Below, piece by piece: positions 1 through 8,677 of a stretch of 12,651 nt of DNA (the first letter of the stretch is position 1; each line of letters starts with the position of its first letter). Source of the stretch: Mucidula mucida (lineage: Eukaryota; Basidiomycota; Agaricomycetes; Agaricales; Physalacriaceae); the NCBI GenBank assembly GCA_015501055.1, contig JADNYV010000925.1:1-12651 (forward strand), given 5' to 3'. The notes under the pieces are model-generated. The model was not told the origin of the DNA. It worked only from the letters and a program-made list of their open reading frames with translations, and searched no databases. The translations under genes and the position numbers were made by a program.

Positions 1-179
1 ATCATTTTTGTGCATTCCATTTGACGTTGATGAATTTCTGTTTAGATTCCCAAATCCGTTTTGTCGTCAACTCTTGAACACGGTTTATAAGAGACCGACA
101 ATACTAATTCTATCTAGTGACAACACCACATTTCGAGTCCCCCTCTTGGCGATATCAAACTCTCTGAAGCTCACCACAC
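1..179 (+). promoter_or_regulatory. Upstream region and likely core promoter of the KDZ transposase gene
   Basis: There is no gene in this stretch. A TATAAG box lies at 86-91, about 90 bases before the ATG at 180. That would put a start site near 115-125 and leave a 5' leader of about 60 bases, normal for a fungal gene. The stretch just before the ATG (ctcaccacac) is pyrimidine/CA-rich, as is usual before fungal start codons. The terminal inverted repeat and target duplication expected at the left end of a KDZ element are not recognisable and probably lie outside the window. The promoter call is inference from position and the TATA motif only. Confidence 0.4.
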
Positions 180-3100
180 ATGAATCCCCGCGGCAAAAAG
201 GGCAAAGACGTCACTTTCATCGCGTCTGAACGCGCTCAAGCTCGCGTTCCCGCCGCTCTCACCTTGGATGTATCTGCTGATGGGCGTCGCACAGTTTGGA
301 AAGAGCGACGTGTCGAGGACGTCGCAAGTCTACCGGAGCCTCCGCCTTTTGAAGAGCAGGAGGATCTGCATGCCGCCGCTCTTGCAGACTCTGTGGACGG
401 GTTCTCTTACTTGCTGGGGGAGAATGTTGACACAGAGTTAGAGAGCAACGCCACCCCGGCCGATCATGGCATTGTTATCCGCGTCAAGTCACGAAACATA
501 AACAGCGTAAGTGTGTCGTGCCTCTTGAATCCACGTCTACTCACAACTTATTGTAGGATAATCCAATGTTAACGTGGCGCCCTTATCGAGACTTATACTT
601 GCAGGAACTTCTCAGGTTGGATGGCTGTGGCGATAACTTGGAGATTTGCTCTCGGTGTTCGACTGATGACATCTCTAATCCGGCGATATATCGCTGCTGC
701 GAGAATGAATGCCATGCAGCGGGTTTGGTCTGTTCGGACTGCTGTGTTTCCCTACATGCATGTTACCCCTGCATTGGATCGAGTATGTCATACTTCATGC
801 TTTAAACTGATTACTCAACCCTACATATACTGATAGAAATGGAACGGAACGTTTTTTGAACCGAGCTCGTTGAGGGAGATTGGCCGGTTGTTCAATTGGG
901 TCATCCCGCTGGCAAGCGCTGCCTGCCAATCAGAACGACTAATTCGTTCACGGTCCTACACACGAACGGTATACACTCTCTAAATCTCTACTTCTGTGGT
1001 TGCTCGGCCGCTGCTCAGGGTTACATCCAACTGCTTCGGGGCTCGTGGTATCCATCAACTCCCGAGAGCCTCGCACAGCTTCGACCTTCAGTCTACTTCG
1101 GCTCTTTCACAATTTGAACTGTCTCGGTAAACTACCAGCTTGGGACCTGTGGAAAGCCTGGAGACGATGACCGAGCATCGCACATTATGCTCTCCCCCTC
1201 AACGCTACCAGGTCCTTCTTCGTAGCATCCGCCAATGGCGGCACCTCAAATTACTGAAGCGCGCGGGTAGGGACACACCTCTTCCGGCGTTTCCGGCACC
1301 GCCCTAGGCGAACTCGTGGTTGCGTGCCCTGCCTGTCCTCACCCAAGTAGAAATCTTCCGCCAGATTGGGAATCCATATCGCGGGAGAAAAAGTACGTCA
1401 GTCTATATTGCCAAGTTCAGGATGATCTGACGTACTGACTAGGTTCATCTATATCCTTTTCCTGGCAATTGATGCCAACTTTCGCTTGCGCAACGCTGTG
1501 GTATCCACAGCAGAACGAGACCCTCCTCTCGGGGATGGATGGGCCTTTTTGTTGAACAAGCACCATACAATGAACACGTCGTTCTTTTGTTAGCCAGGAG
1601 GACATGGCAACTTGTTCGGGCTCAAGGTATTCCTTTTCTAATTACCCGTTCATCCGCATCTGACATCAAATGAGGCCACTTTCTTGGCGGATTTGAAGAA
1701 TGCCAAGGGTCTCCGGACCACTGGCATTGCCGGTGTTACTTGCTCGCGACACGGTGTTTGGCGGCCAAACGGCATGGGTGACCTCCAGCGCGGTGAACGG
1801 TATGTTTGGGACTGATTCTCTTGGCAGCTGACCTGATTCGGTTAGGTTTTGCAACGTCGATCCTCTAGTGGCAATCTCAATGGGTGGCGACAATTCGAGA
1901 CTGGATCTGGTCCTGTCGTACGACATTGTCTGCATCTGGGGCGTACATTTTCCGGATCGTCTCACGCAGCTACCTTTACAGTGGCGTCTCAATTTTGATC
2001 CCAACCGAGTTCGCTTCTGTGTGCCTAAGTTTCATTTGTGGGCGCATCGTGTATGTTACTTCTGCCGGCATGTGTTTGATAGATATTGAGCTTACTCAAG
2101 GTGCAATGCCACGCTCTGTACTCATTCAACTTTCTTGTGGGGGTCGGAAGAACACACGGTGAAACGATTGAGGAGAACTGGGCGCAGAGTAATCGAGCAG
2201 CAGCCCAGACAAAAATGATGGGTCCAGGGGCCCGTAAGGACACCCTTGATGACATTTTCGGCGCGCACAATTATCGTGTTGTCAAGTCGTTTCGTATGTC
2301 ATCGTTACTTGAGTCAATATGATCAATCTGATTGTTATAGGACGTGTCCTTCTCGCGCGTCTCGCAGAAGCGATTCGAGAAGCGCGTACACACGCCAGGG
2401 AGTTCAAAGATTTCAACGCCGGAATGGTAACCTTCTGTGGTAACGAGGCCGTGAAGACTTGGGAGCGGGAAGTTTTACTCTGGGATCAGGATCACTCACA
2501 GCCCTGCCCATACGAGCCACGTTTACAGAACAAGGAGACAATGAGAGATGTCCAATTGCAGCTGGCTCAGGAGGAGAAAACAACTCTACAGAATGGGTCT
2601 GTCTCACATGAGTCGAGCATGAGTCTTTTCCTCGCTCTCGGACTGGAAATCGAAGAGAAACAGTGAGTAAATTGAGATATTACTGCTAGAGCCTGTGAAT
2701 ATTAATCTTGATGTCTCATGTAGACGCGGGCTCGCTTGGGAGATCAAGGTCCGCCGGTCTGGAACCACTTACCAGGCACTCGATGTGGAACGTCAACGAA
2801 ATGTTATCCTCCGTGATCTCAAAAGATTCCGTCGCCTCCAGCTCTTATTCATGCCCATGTTCAAAGAATACTTAACTGATGATCAGAAAAAAGTCCTCGA
2901 CTCCCCCGCTTCTGTGCTGCCGGAGGAAACAAAGCTGTTTCTGCCTTCGGAACTCCGTGAGGCCGATCGGGAACTTCCTCGCGCGTGTGTCGTGGGTTTG
3001 GCGCATGCCGAGACTCGGCTTCGGGAAGCAGAATGCCGGGATGCTCTAGAATCCCTGCGTCGAGGATTGCGTACACGGTCTGCCGGCCATCTTTTCACTG

Positions 3101-3926
3101 TCCGAAATGTGACCGGTCAAAATCCAACAACTCGTGCTGAGGGGTACAACGCAAGGTCCAGTCAGCATATACCTCAGCAAACTTCGTTATCGCTGGGCCC
3201 GGAATGCGCTGTTTCGCCTTCGCAAACACGGAGATTGGGAGCGTGAATTACGCGTCTTGAATGACGTCGATGTCAGGGGTATGAATGAACGCTTGCTGAC
3301 CGCAGAGGAGATTGCCGAGAGGCGCATTTTGGCAGAGCAAGGCTTCATTGATGAGCTGATTGCCGGTCCCTCGAGTGAAGGCGCGGTGGTTTCTCAGGGT
3401 GAGGGTCGCCGCCAACTATCGTGGATTTGGTATAGCTACGCCGATCCCATCGATAGTCTGAGCGTCGCCACACGCAACAACGACCCGGTGATTCATGAAG
3501 GTAAGCTTTGTTTCAAATCTTACCATTTTGCTCAGTCAATTTTGCACAGCCCTCAAGATTGAGTGGTGCAAGGCTCGCGCGCGGAAGATGCGCTGGGAGG
3601 AGGAAGTGGAACTTCTATTGGAAGAGATGCGTCGCGTGATTGTGTATCGCCGGTGGAATGCTGAAATTTGGCGGGAGCGTGGCCGGCAGCAGCGCGCCGG
3701 ACTAAATGCTAAGTGTCAACAGGGTCTTTCCGCCTTTGCGGCGGAACAGGCTAGTATTCAAGATAGCGTGGCAGACGATCTGGAGAGTCATTGGATGGGA
3801 ATCCGCGCACTCGGTCAGGAGCTTTTGGCTGGCCTCCCGGTATCACGTGTTGTAGAGGTTGAACTGGAAGAGGAAGAAGACGGCGGTGATAGTAACCAGG
3901 ATGATTTGGATGTAGCAGAGGTGTAA
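180..3926 (+). CDS. KDZ (Kyakuja-Dileera-Zisupton) transposase with CxC2 domain, ten exons, frame interrupted by single-base gaps
   Basis: DNA transposase of the KDZ superfamily, known in basidiomycetes for its RNase-H-like core and N-terminal cysteine clusters. Proposed exons: 180-506, 557-782, 837-1392, 1443-1626, 1675-1799, 1846-2050, 2101-2293, 2341-2662, 2724-3500, 3550-3926, about 1,097 codons, a normal family length. The start is the ATG at 180, whose frame runs cleanly into intron 1. The CxC2 cluster begins at residues 140-176 (CSRC, YRCCENEC, CSDCC) and continues with VLHTNGIHSLNLYFCGC and WYPSTPES. Probable catalytic acidic residues are Asp in AIDANFRL (1471-1473), Asp in LSYDIVCIW (1922-1924) and Glu in GRTHGETIEENW (2161-2172). 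KFHLWAH and MGPGARKDTLDDIFG are family hallmarks. The C-terminus is a charged coiled-coil-like region ending in an acidic tail. Frame breaks lie near 885, 1069, 1157, 1271, 1548, 1586, 1619, 3142 and 3180, each needing one extra base, mostly in a homopolymer. Family call is firm; whether the gene is truly broken is open. Confidence 0.85.
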
Positions 3927-4120
3927 ATGAGCAGCAAACTGTTTGTGTCACATTGTGCAAACAGCGCGAAAACAAGTCTCAGTGAACAAAGCGGCGAGGT
4001 GCCCGATTAGGCAAATGACGGAGGTACCGATAATGTGCCGCAAAAGCGCCAAAAGCACTGCTATTAATTGACTACGAATGCAACAGATCCTGGACGCCTT
4101 GTCCAGAATGTAGGATTTGG
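3927..4120. other. Non-coding 3' flank of the KDZ gene
   Basis: No coding frame is convincing here. A short perfect hairpin, CTGGAC (4090-4095), 5-base loop, GTCCAG (4101-4106), lies just before the repeat array. No poly(A) signal of canonical AATAAA form is visible right after the stop at 3924-3926. If the KDZ element extends this far, this is its 3' subterminal region; I could not find a matching inverted terminus inside the window. Confidence 0.3.
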
Positions 4121-4615
4121 TGAGGTCAGAGTGCGGGGTGCGCGCTGGTAGGTGAGCGAGGGCGGCGCGCACCGCGGATGTGAACATCCCGTGATCTGTC
4201 GGTGATGCCCGATGTGCAGCCATTACTCACGCGAGATGTAGCCCGGAAGTCTGCCAATACTGTTCCCCGGGGCGGATTCTTTACATGCATTCGCTGACAT
4301 TAAATTTGTGGTGGCCAGAATGTGGCGCGCGCACTGGGTAGGTGAGCGGGAGCGGGACGCATCCGGATTCGAACATCCCCGTGACTTCTCGGGAATGCCC
4401 GGTCACCGCCTGCTGCCCACCCCGAGATGTGCTACAGACGCGCATGGCATTGCAATCAGAGGCGAATTCTGAGTGATTGCAATCTCCACTGAAATGGGTG
4501 GTGCTGGAATGTGGCGTGCGCGCCAGGGAGGGGAGCGGGAGCGGGGCGCATCCGGATTTGGCCATCCCCGTGATTGCTCGGGAATGCCCGAGTGCGAGCA
4601 TTGCTGACTACATTC
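4121..4615. repeat. Three diverged direct repeats of about 120 bp, spaced about 188 bp
   Basis: Three related blocks start near 4121, 4308 and 4497 and run about 115-125 bases each. Shared landmarks in order are gaatgtggcg(c/t)gcgc, ggtgagcgggagcggg, gcatccggatt, catccccgtga and tcgggaatgcccg. Copies 2 and 3 are closest; copy 1 is more diverged (ggtgagcgagggcgg, aacatcccgtgatctgtcgg). The 60-70 bases between blocks are less similar. The minus strand of all three reads a similar short peptide ending RTPHS or RAPHS, but stops and substitutions make a real protein unlikely. The minus strand of copy 2 carries GTTCGAATCC (4367-4376), resembling a pol III B box; the other copies have degenerate versions. 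They could be subterminal repeats of the KDZ element, a diverged minisatellite, or decayed SINE-like units. Confidence 0.7.
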
Positions 4616-4622
4616 GGCATCA

Positions 4623-4799
4623 CGGCACAGCGGGCCTCACCCCCTGTGCCGCCCCCACCCGCTATATTAGGCAGGGGGACCCGTATCATAATACGGACCC
4701 CCCTGTATTATAATACAAGTCCGCTTCAGTAGCAATTATAATTAGAGCCTATATTGCAATACAATGCCCTCTTATCAGAGGCCTGTATTATTATATAGG
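4623..4799. repeat. Cluster of palindromes and foldbacks
   Basis: Several inverted repeats are packed into about 180 bases. CGGCACAG (4623-4630) pairs with CTGTGCCG (4644-4651). CCGTAT (4681-4686) pairs with ATACGG (4691-4696). TGTATTATAATACA (4704-4717) is a perfect 14-bp palindrome. AATTATAATT (4734-4743) is a perfect 10-bp palindrome. A 52-base foldback has outer arms 4748-4763 and 4784-4799 (13 of 16 paired by eye) and an inner stem CCTC (4768-4771) with GAGG (4778-4781). The core GTATNATAATAC recurs. The cluster ends about 12 bases before the LTR edge. Function is unknown; candidates are a transposon terminus, a foldback element or a fragile insertion hotspot. Confidence 0.75.
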
Positions 4800-4811
4800 T
4801 ACAGTATAGGG

Positions 4812-5159
4812 TGTGCGGACGTGCGCTGGGATTAGGAATCCGTCAATCTGTAAACAGAAAAGGGGATGGGGAATGTGCGATGATCAAACAGCGAAGTGCT
4901 GATCGACAATCAGGGATGTGTGGTAGGTGGTAGAAAGAAGTTCCGATCTTCTGTTAGCGACTGACTAAGCCACGAGACTCAACCAGGTACCACAGCAAGA
5001 ACTTAAGGAAGAAAGCGTTCGCGTTCGTAGAACTAGGCTAGGCCAGGTGTATAAACGAGATCGGAACTAAAGTACAATGATACTACACTACTGCTTATAT
5101 ACTAGTAAGTCTGTGTTTGAAGCTCCTTGTCCATACGCGTTTCCACTAGGGATGCTCCA
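4812..5159 (-). repeat. Left LTR of the chromovirus (3' LTR if read on the minus strand)
   Basis: The first 170 or so bases (4812-4982) match 12481-12651 at roughly 90% by eye, many differences being one-base length changes. The outer edge is TG on the plus strand, i.e. CA on the minus strand, as LTRs require. Minus-strand reading is preferred: a TATATAAG box lies at 5094-5101 on that strand, and the right LTR abuts the leader of the minus-strand gag. The inner edge is uncertain. I place it near 5159 because a purine-rich minus-strand run (CAAGGGCG, about 5160-5167) resembles a polypurine tract followed by TG. A second TATA-like motif (TATAAA, 5050-5055) faces the other way. Confidence 0.65.
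5094..5101 (-). promoter_or_regulatory. Putative LTR TATA box (minus strand)
   Basis: The minus strand reads TATATAAG. It lies about 60 bases inside the proposed LTR start at 5159, with a possible start site 25-35 bases further left. The right LTR is cut by the window end before its equivalent box, so only this copy can be seen. Confidence 0.4.
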
Positions 5160-5480
5160 CGCCCTTGACCCAGTGTTGTATGCTACTAGTCCGTGAAACC
5201 ATTAAATACGAGTGGTGACTGCATGTAAGTAATAATACTGAAACGACCATGTGTGCTACGAGTGTCGGTGGTGTGTATACAATAGGGAGTCCATGAGGTA
5301 CCGGTATGTATGATGTCATCCATGTGTTGGGTGTGTGTCCGACATGAGTACGGCTTCGGTAATGAAAAGGGTATGATCGGTGACGAAACAGATGATGAAA
5401 CGGTCCGTTGGTTGATAAGACAAGGCTCCCGATAAGATATGATAAGATGTGAAAATGTGAAAATATGGCGATTCATAACA
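5160..5480. other. Unassigned segment between the left LTR and the inverted copy
   Basis: No intact gene is visible. Read on the minus strand it should be the element's 3' tail (after the chromodomain, before the polypurine tract). Read on the plus strand, parts align weakly and collinearly with the front of gag from the opposite copy (11650-11970), with many C-to-T and G-to-A differences, for example near 5440-5455. The left limit of the plus-strand copy is therefore uncertain: it may begin near 5480 or be a badly mutated or miscalled gag reaching further left. Simple AT-rich repeats (gataagat, gaaaat) occur at 5432-5466. Confidence 0.35.
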
Positions 5481-6005
5481 CCAGGCAATACCTCAAACTT
5501 TTCCAGAATTCGATCCTGCTCACTCAGCAGATACTCAAGGATACGATTCGTTGTACGACTTTCGAGACCAATGTCAACGAGAAGATCATCGACCAGATCT
5601 ATGGTAGCCGAGACGGGTTGCCAGAGAATACAAAGATTGGAAGGCACAGATCTTCAGATCGATCAGCTATGGAGAAGGCGGCGGCGAGCAAGAGGTCCGG
5701 CATGCAGTCCCGGCCTCAAGCTCCGCAGGTGGCTACATCGAGAGCTAATCCTACGAACCCACCTCCAACGCCGATCACACGACGAGATGCTACCGGTGTT
5801 ACCTATGGAGGAGCCGGCAGGCCGATGGACATCACAACGCACGTGAAGAGGACTTTGCTTCAGCTGTGGCGAACACGGCCACGTCAGCAGGTTCTGTCCG
5901 AAGAAGGGTCGACCCCAGACGATTCGGGGTTTATGGACCGAGATGAATGACGAGGAGAAGAAGAAGCTGGCCGAAGAGTTGGGTTTTGCGAAGCTCCCGC
6001 AGTAG
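5480..6005 (+). pseudogene. gag: Truncated Gag of the plus-strand chromovirus copy (C-terminal half with zinc knuckle)
   Basis: Gag is the retrotransposon capsid/nucleocapsid protein that packages element RNA. Only the C-terminal half is recognisable. [20 protein letters not shown] is identical to the minus-strand copy, followed by the Pro-rich linker and GGAGRPMDI. The zinc knuckle [14 protein letters not shown] (CX2CX4HX4C) is at 5856-5897 in the frame that ends at TAG 6003-6005. An in-frame TGA (5844-5846) lies three codons before the knuckle's first Cys. Upstream the frame is broken by many one-base losses (for example around 5496-5540 and 5833). The N-terminal capsid half and the start codon are missing or unrecognisable. 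Confidence 0.8.
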
Positions 6006-6022
6006 ACGCAGTCCTGCCGGAG
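5981..6022 (+). promoter_or_regulatory. Predicted -1 programmed frameshift signal at the gag-pol overlap (plus copy)
   Basis: The heptamer G GGT TTT (5981-5987) is in the correct phase: gag reads GGT TTT and the -1 frame reads GGG TTT. After a 6-base spacer (5988-5993) a stem forms between CTCCCGCAG (5994-6002) and CTGCCGGAG (6014-6022), with one C-C mismatch and an 11-base loop that contains the gag stop TAG (6003-6005). The -1 frame continues directly into the protease frame. This matches the classic slippery-site, spacer and stem layout. Confidence 0.7.
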
Positions 6023-7861
6023 CAGTCATCAAGGAAAGGGTCGTCAGATGCAGAATCTATTTACAGTACGGGTACTGAAACATCTAAAATATCATCGACG
6101 ACTTTACCACCAAAACCTGCGAAAGAAAGATTTGAGCCAAATACCCCGAGTGGATCGCACAACGGCTAAGAGAGGATGACGTGTCGAGAGCAGTGGGAAT
6201 TTTGAGAGCATGGATGCCGGAGCGGAGAGAGAGAGAAGCGACGGAGGAGAAGGTGATGGCGATCAGAGCGTTGACAAAGGAAGCTGCGGTGGAAGTTGTG
6301 ACGGAGTTGAAAAAGTCGAGGAAGTACATCCGGGGAACAAAGGGGCAGGACATGAAACTCCGAGTAACCATAGAGAGCGTACACACAGGCTCTGAATGGG
6401 AAACGAGTGCCCTTCTTGACAGTGGAGCAACGGGTTCTTGTGTCAATAAAGAATTCGTCGAGAAGAACGGACTCCCGATCAAGGAGTTACCGGTCAAGCT
6501 CCCTGTTTACAATGCGGATGGAACCCTAAACGAGGGAGGAGCAATCGAAGGTTTTGTGGAGGTCCGGATGAAGATCGGGATCACGCCGAAAAGATTGAGT
6601 TGGCCATCACCAATCTCGGCAAAACAAGTATCTTTTTGGGGCTAGATTGGCTACGATATCACAACCCCACGATCAACTGGACGGAATCCACATTGACTTT
6701 TGATCGATGCCCAGACCGCTGCGGCTATCTACCCGAGTACGACTCACCGGAAGATGAAGGAGAAGACATAGAAGAGAAGTTGGAAGAGGGAGAGCGTTTG
6801 TTCTGGATGGACTGGGACAACTATCGCAAAAGCGGTGAAAAGCTGAGATCACAACAGCTTCATCCGCTGCTGCACCTTACATCGAGGAATTTTCCGATGT
6901 ATTCAGCAAGGCGGACTTTGACAAGTTACCGGAGCGAAGACCCTGGGATCACGCGATAGAACTTACGCCTGGTTCCAAACCGGTTGACTGCAAGGTTTAT
7001 CCCCTTAGTCCATCCGAGCAGAAGGCGTTAGATGAGTTCCTGGAAGAAAACATACGGACGGGACGTATACGGCCATCAATTTCACCTATGGCATCACCCT
7101 TCTTCTTTGTCAAAAGAAGGATGGAAGCCTTCGGCCAGTACAAGATTATCGGAAGTTGAACGACATGACAATCAAGAACCGATACCCCTTGCCGTTGATC
7201 CAGGAGCTTATCGACAAGTTGAAGGGAGCAAAGGTTTTCACAAAGATGGATGTCCGATGGGGTTACAATAACATCCGGATCAAAGAAGGTGATGAGTGGA
7301 AAGCGGCGTTTAGAACAAACCGAGGCCTGTTCGAGCCCTCAGTCATGTTCTTCGGACTTACAAACTCGCCGGCAACATTCCAATCGTTCATGAATCACAT
7401 TCTGAAGGAGCTGATCGATGAAGGACATGTTATAGTTTACTTGGATGACATACTTATCTTTACAAACACTTGGAAGAACATAGGCATATGTACGACGAGT
7501 ATTAGAATATTACGAGTAAATAAGTTGTATTTAAAACCCGAGAAATGTAGTTTCGAGGCACATACTGTAGACTACTTAGGAGTTATTGTTGGAGGAGGAG
7601 AGGTGAAGATGGATCCGGCAAAAGTGGCGTAGTGAAGGAATGGAAGGACCGACAAGAAAAGGAAGTACAGTCATTCCTGGGCTTCTGCAACTTCTACCGA
7701 CGTTTCATCCGGGGATTTGCGGGAGTAGCGAAGCCATTGACATGCTAACCGGGAAGGGCGAGTGGGTTTGGGGCATGGAGCAGCACGAGGCGTTTGAGGA
7801 GTTGAACGGAGGATGACAGAAGAACCCTTCTGATGTACCACGCGACGACGGCAAGTTTGAG
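5987..7861 (+). pseudogene. pol: Pol of the plus-strand copy, first part: protease and reverse transcriptase, frame-broken
   Basis: This part encodes the retropepsin that cleaves Gag-Pol and the RT that copies element RNA. It is entered by -1 slippage at 5981-5987. The protease active site is LLDSGATGS (Asp at 6418-6420). RT shows the [19 protein letters not shown] block (catalytic Asp) and the [10 protein letters not shown] block (YLDD at 7438-7449), so RT catalytic residues are intact. The frame shifts near 6142, 6578, 6855, 7113, three times within 7466-7512, near 7630 and 7738, and several times in 7800-7920. Each shift whose counterpart exists in the minus-strand copy is a one-base loss; beyond 7213 there is no counterpart and losses are inferred from conserved protein. 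The three losses at 7466-7512 cancel out. Protein similarity continues across every break, so decay is recent or the consensus is faulty. Confidence 0.85.
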
Positions 7862-8677
7862 TTGAGGCAGACTCCTCGAACTATGCAACGGGGCGGTTCT
7901 TTCCCAGTTGGTGACGGAAAATGGAGACCAGTAGCCTTTCGGTCTCGCGCGCTGAACGAAGTAGAGCGCAATTATGAGATCTACGACAAAGAGATGATGG
8001 CTATTATGGACTCGATTGACGACTGGAGACAATATCTCCTTGGAGCAAAGGAAACGGTGGAGGTGTTTACCGATCATCAAAACCTCCAGTACTTCCGGAA
8101 GCCACAGAAGTTGAATCGGAGGCAGGCGAGATGGGTTACGGAGTTAGCGGAATATGACATACAGATGATTCACAAGCCGGGCAAGACGATGGGGAAAGCT
8201 GATGCCTTGTCAAGGATGACAGACCTTGAGAAGGGGGAAAAAGATAATGAAAACGTTGTTTTGCTCAAGCCGGAGTTTTTTATTTCACAAATTCAATTTT
8301 CTTTACATACAGTAGATACACCGGAGGACGAATTACTTAATAAAATCAAACAAAGAAAAGGAAACAAAGACAGATACGTACAAAAAGCATTAGAAAACAA
8401 AGAAAAAGGATGGGAAGAGAAGGAAAATGGACTTATTATGTGGAAGGATCGTATTTACATACCGAAGGACAAGGAATTGCGGGGAAGAGTTATTGGAATG
8501 CACCATGATGCACAGCTTGCAGGGCATCCGGGACGGTACAAGACTCTCGAGTTGATCACACGCACCTATTGGTGGCCAGGAATTAGCCGAGACGTCCGCA
8601 AATATGTGGAAGGGTGTCAAAAATGCCAAGTTACAAAGTCACATCGCACAAACCGGCTGCACCCCTCCATCCTATAG
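7862..8677 (+). CDS. pol: Pol of the plus-strand copy, middle part: RNase H and integrase zinc-binding domain
   Basis: An open stretch of 271 codons; true homology starts around 7910 (GKWRPVAFRSRALNE), the first codons being out of frame. RNase H removes the RNA strand during reverse transcription; its signatures are SRALNEVERNYEIYDKEMMA and FTDHQNLQYF (Asp in TDH). Next comes the tether IHKPGKTMGKADALSR, then a Lys-rich linker. The integrase HHCC zinc finger follows: HHDAQLAGH, then YWWPG, then CQKC. The frame is lost near 8655 in an A-run (acaaac), where one missing base moves the reading into the next open stretch, which overlaps it. The DNA at about 8320-8420 is strikingly A-rich compared with its flanks. 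Confidence 0.85.
   Translation: MRQTPRTMQRGGSFPVGDGKWRPVAFRSRALNEVERNYEIYDKEMMAIMDSIDDWRQYLLGAKETVEVFTDHQNLQYFRKPQKLNRRQARWVTELAEYDIQMIHKPGKTMGKADALSRMTDLEKGEKDNENVVLLKPEFFISQIQFSLHTVDTPEDELLNKIKQRKGNKDRYVQKALENKEKGWEEKENGLIMWKDRIYIPKDKELRGRVIGMHHDAQLAGHPGRYKTLELITRTYWWPGISRDVRKYVEGCQKCQVTKSHRTNRLHPSIL

Noticed and set aside
4360..4380. A tRNA-like T-arm (minus strand GTTCGAATCC) in the second repeat
   Set aside because: No cloverleaf, acceptor stem or clear A box could be built around it, and the sister repeats lack it; kept only as a B-box-like remark.
4281..4601. A short minus-strand frame repeating a peptide like GHSREVTGMFESGC
   Set aside because: The repetition comes from the tandem DNA repeats; composition and substitutions do not look like a selected protein.
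5186..5647. A 153-codon minus-strand open frame
   Set aside because: Its first half is antisense to gag and the rest covers the unassigned tail; no protein family is recognisable.
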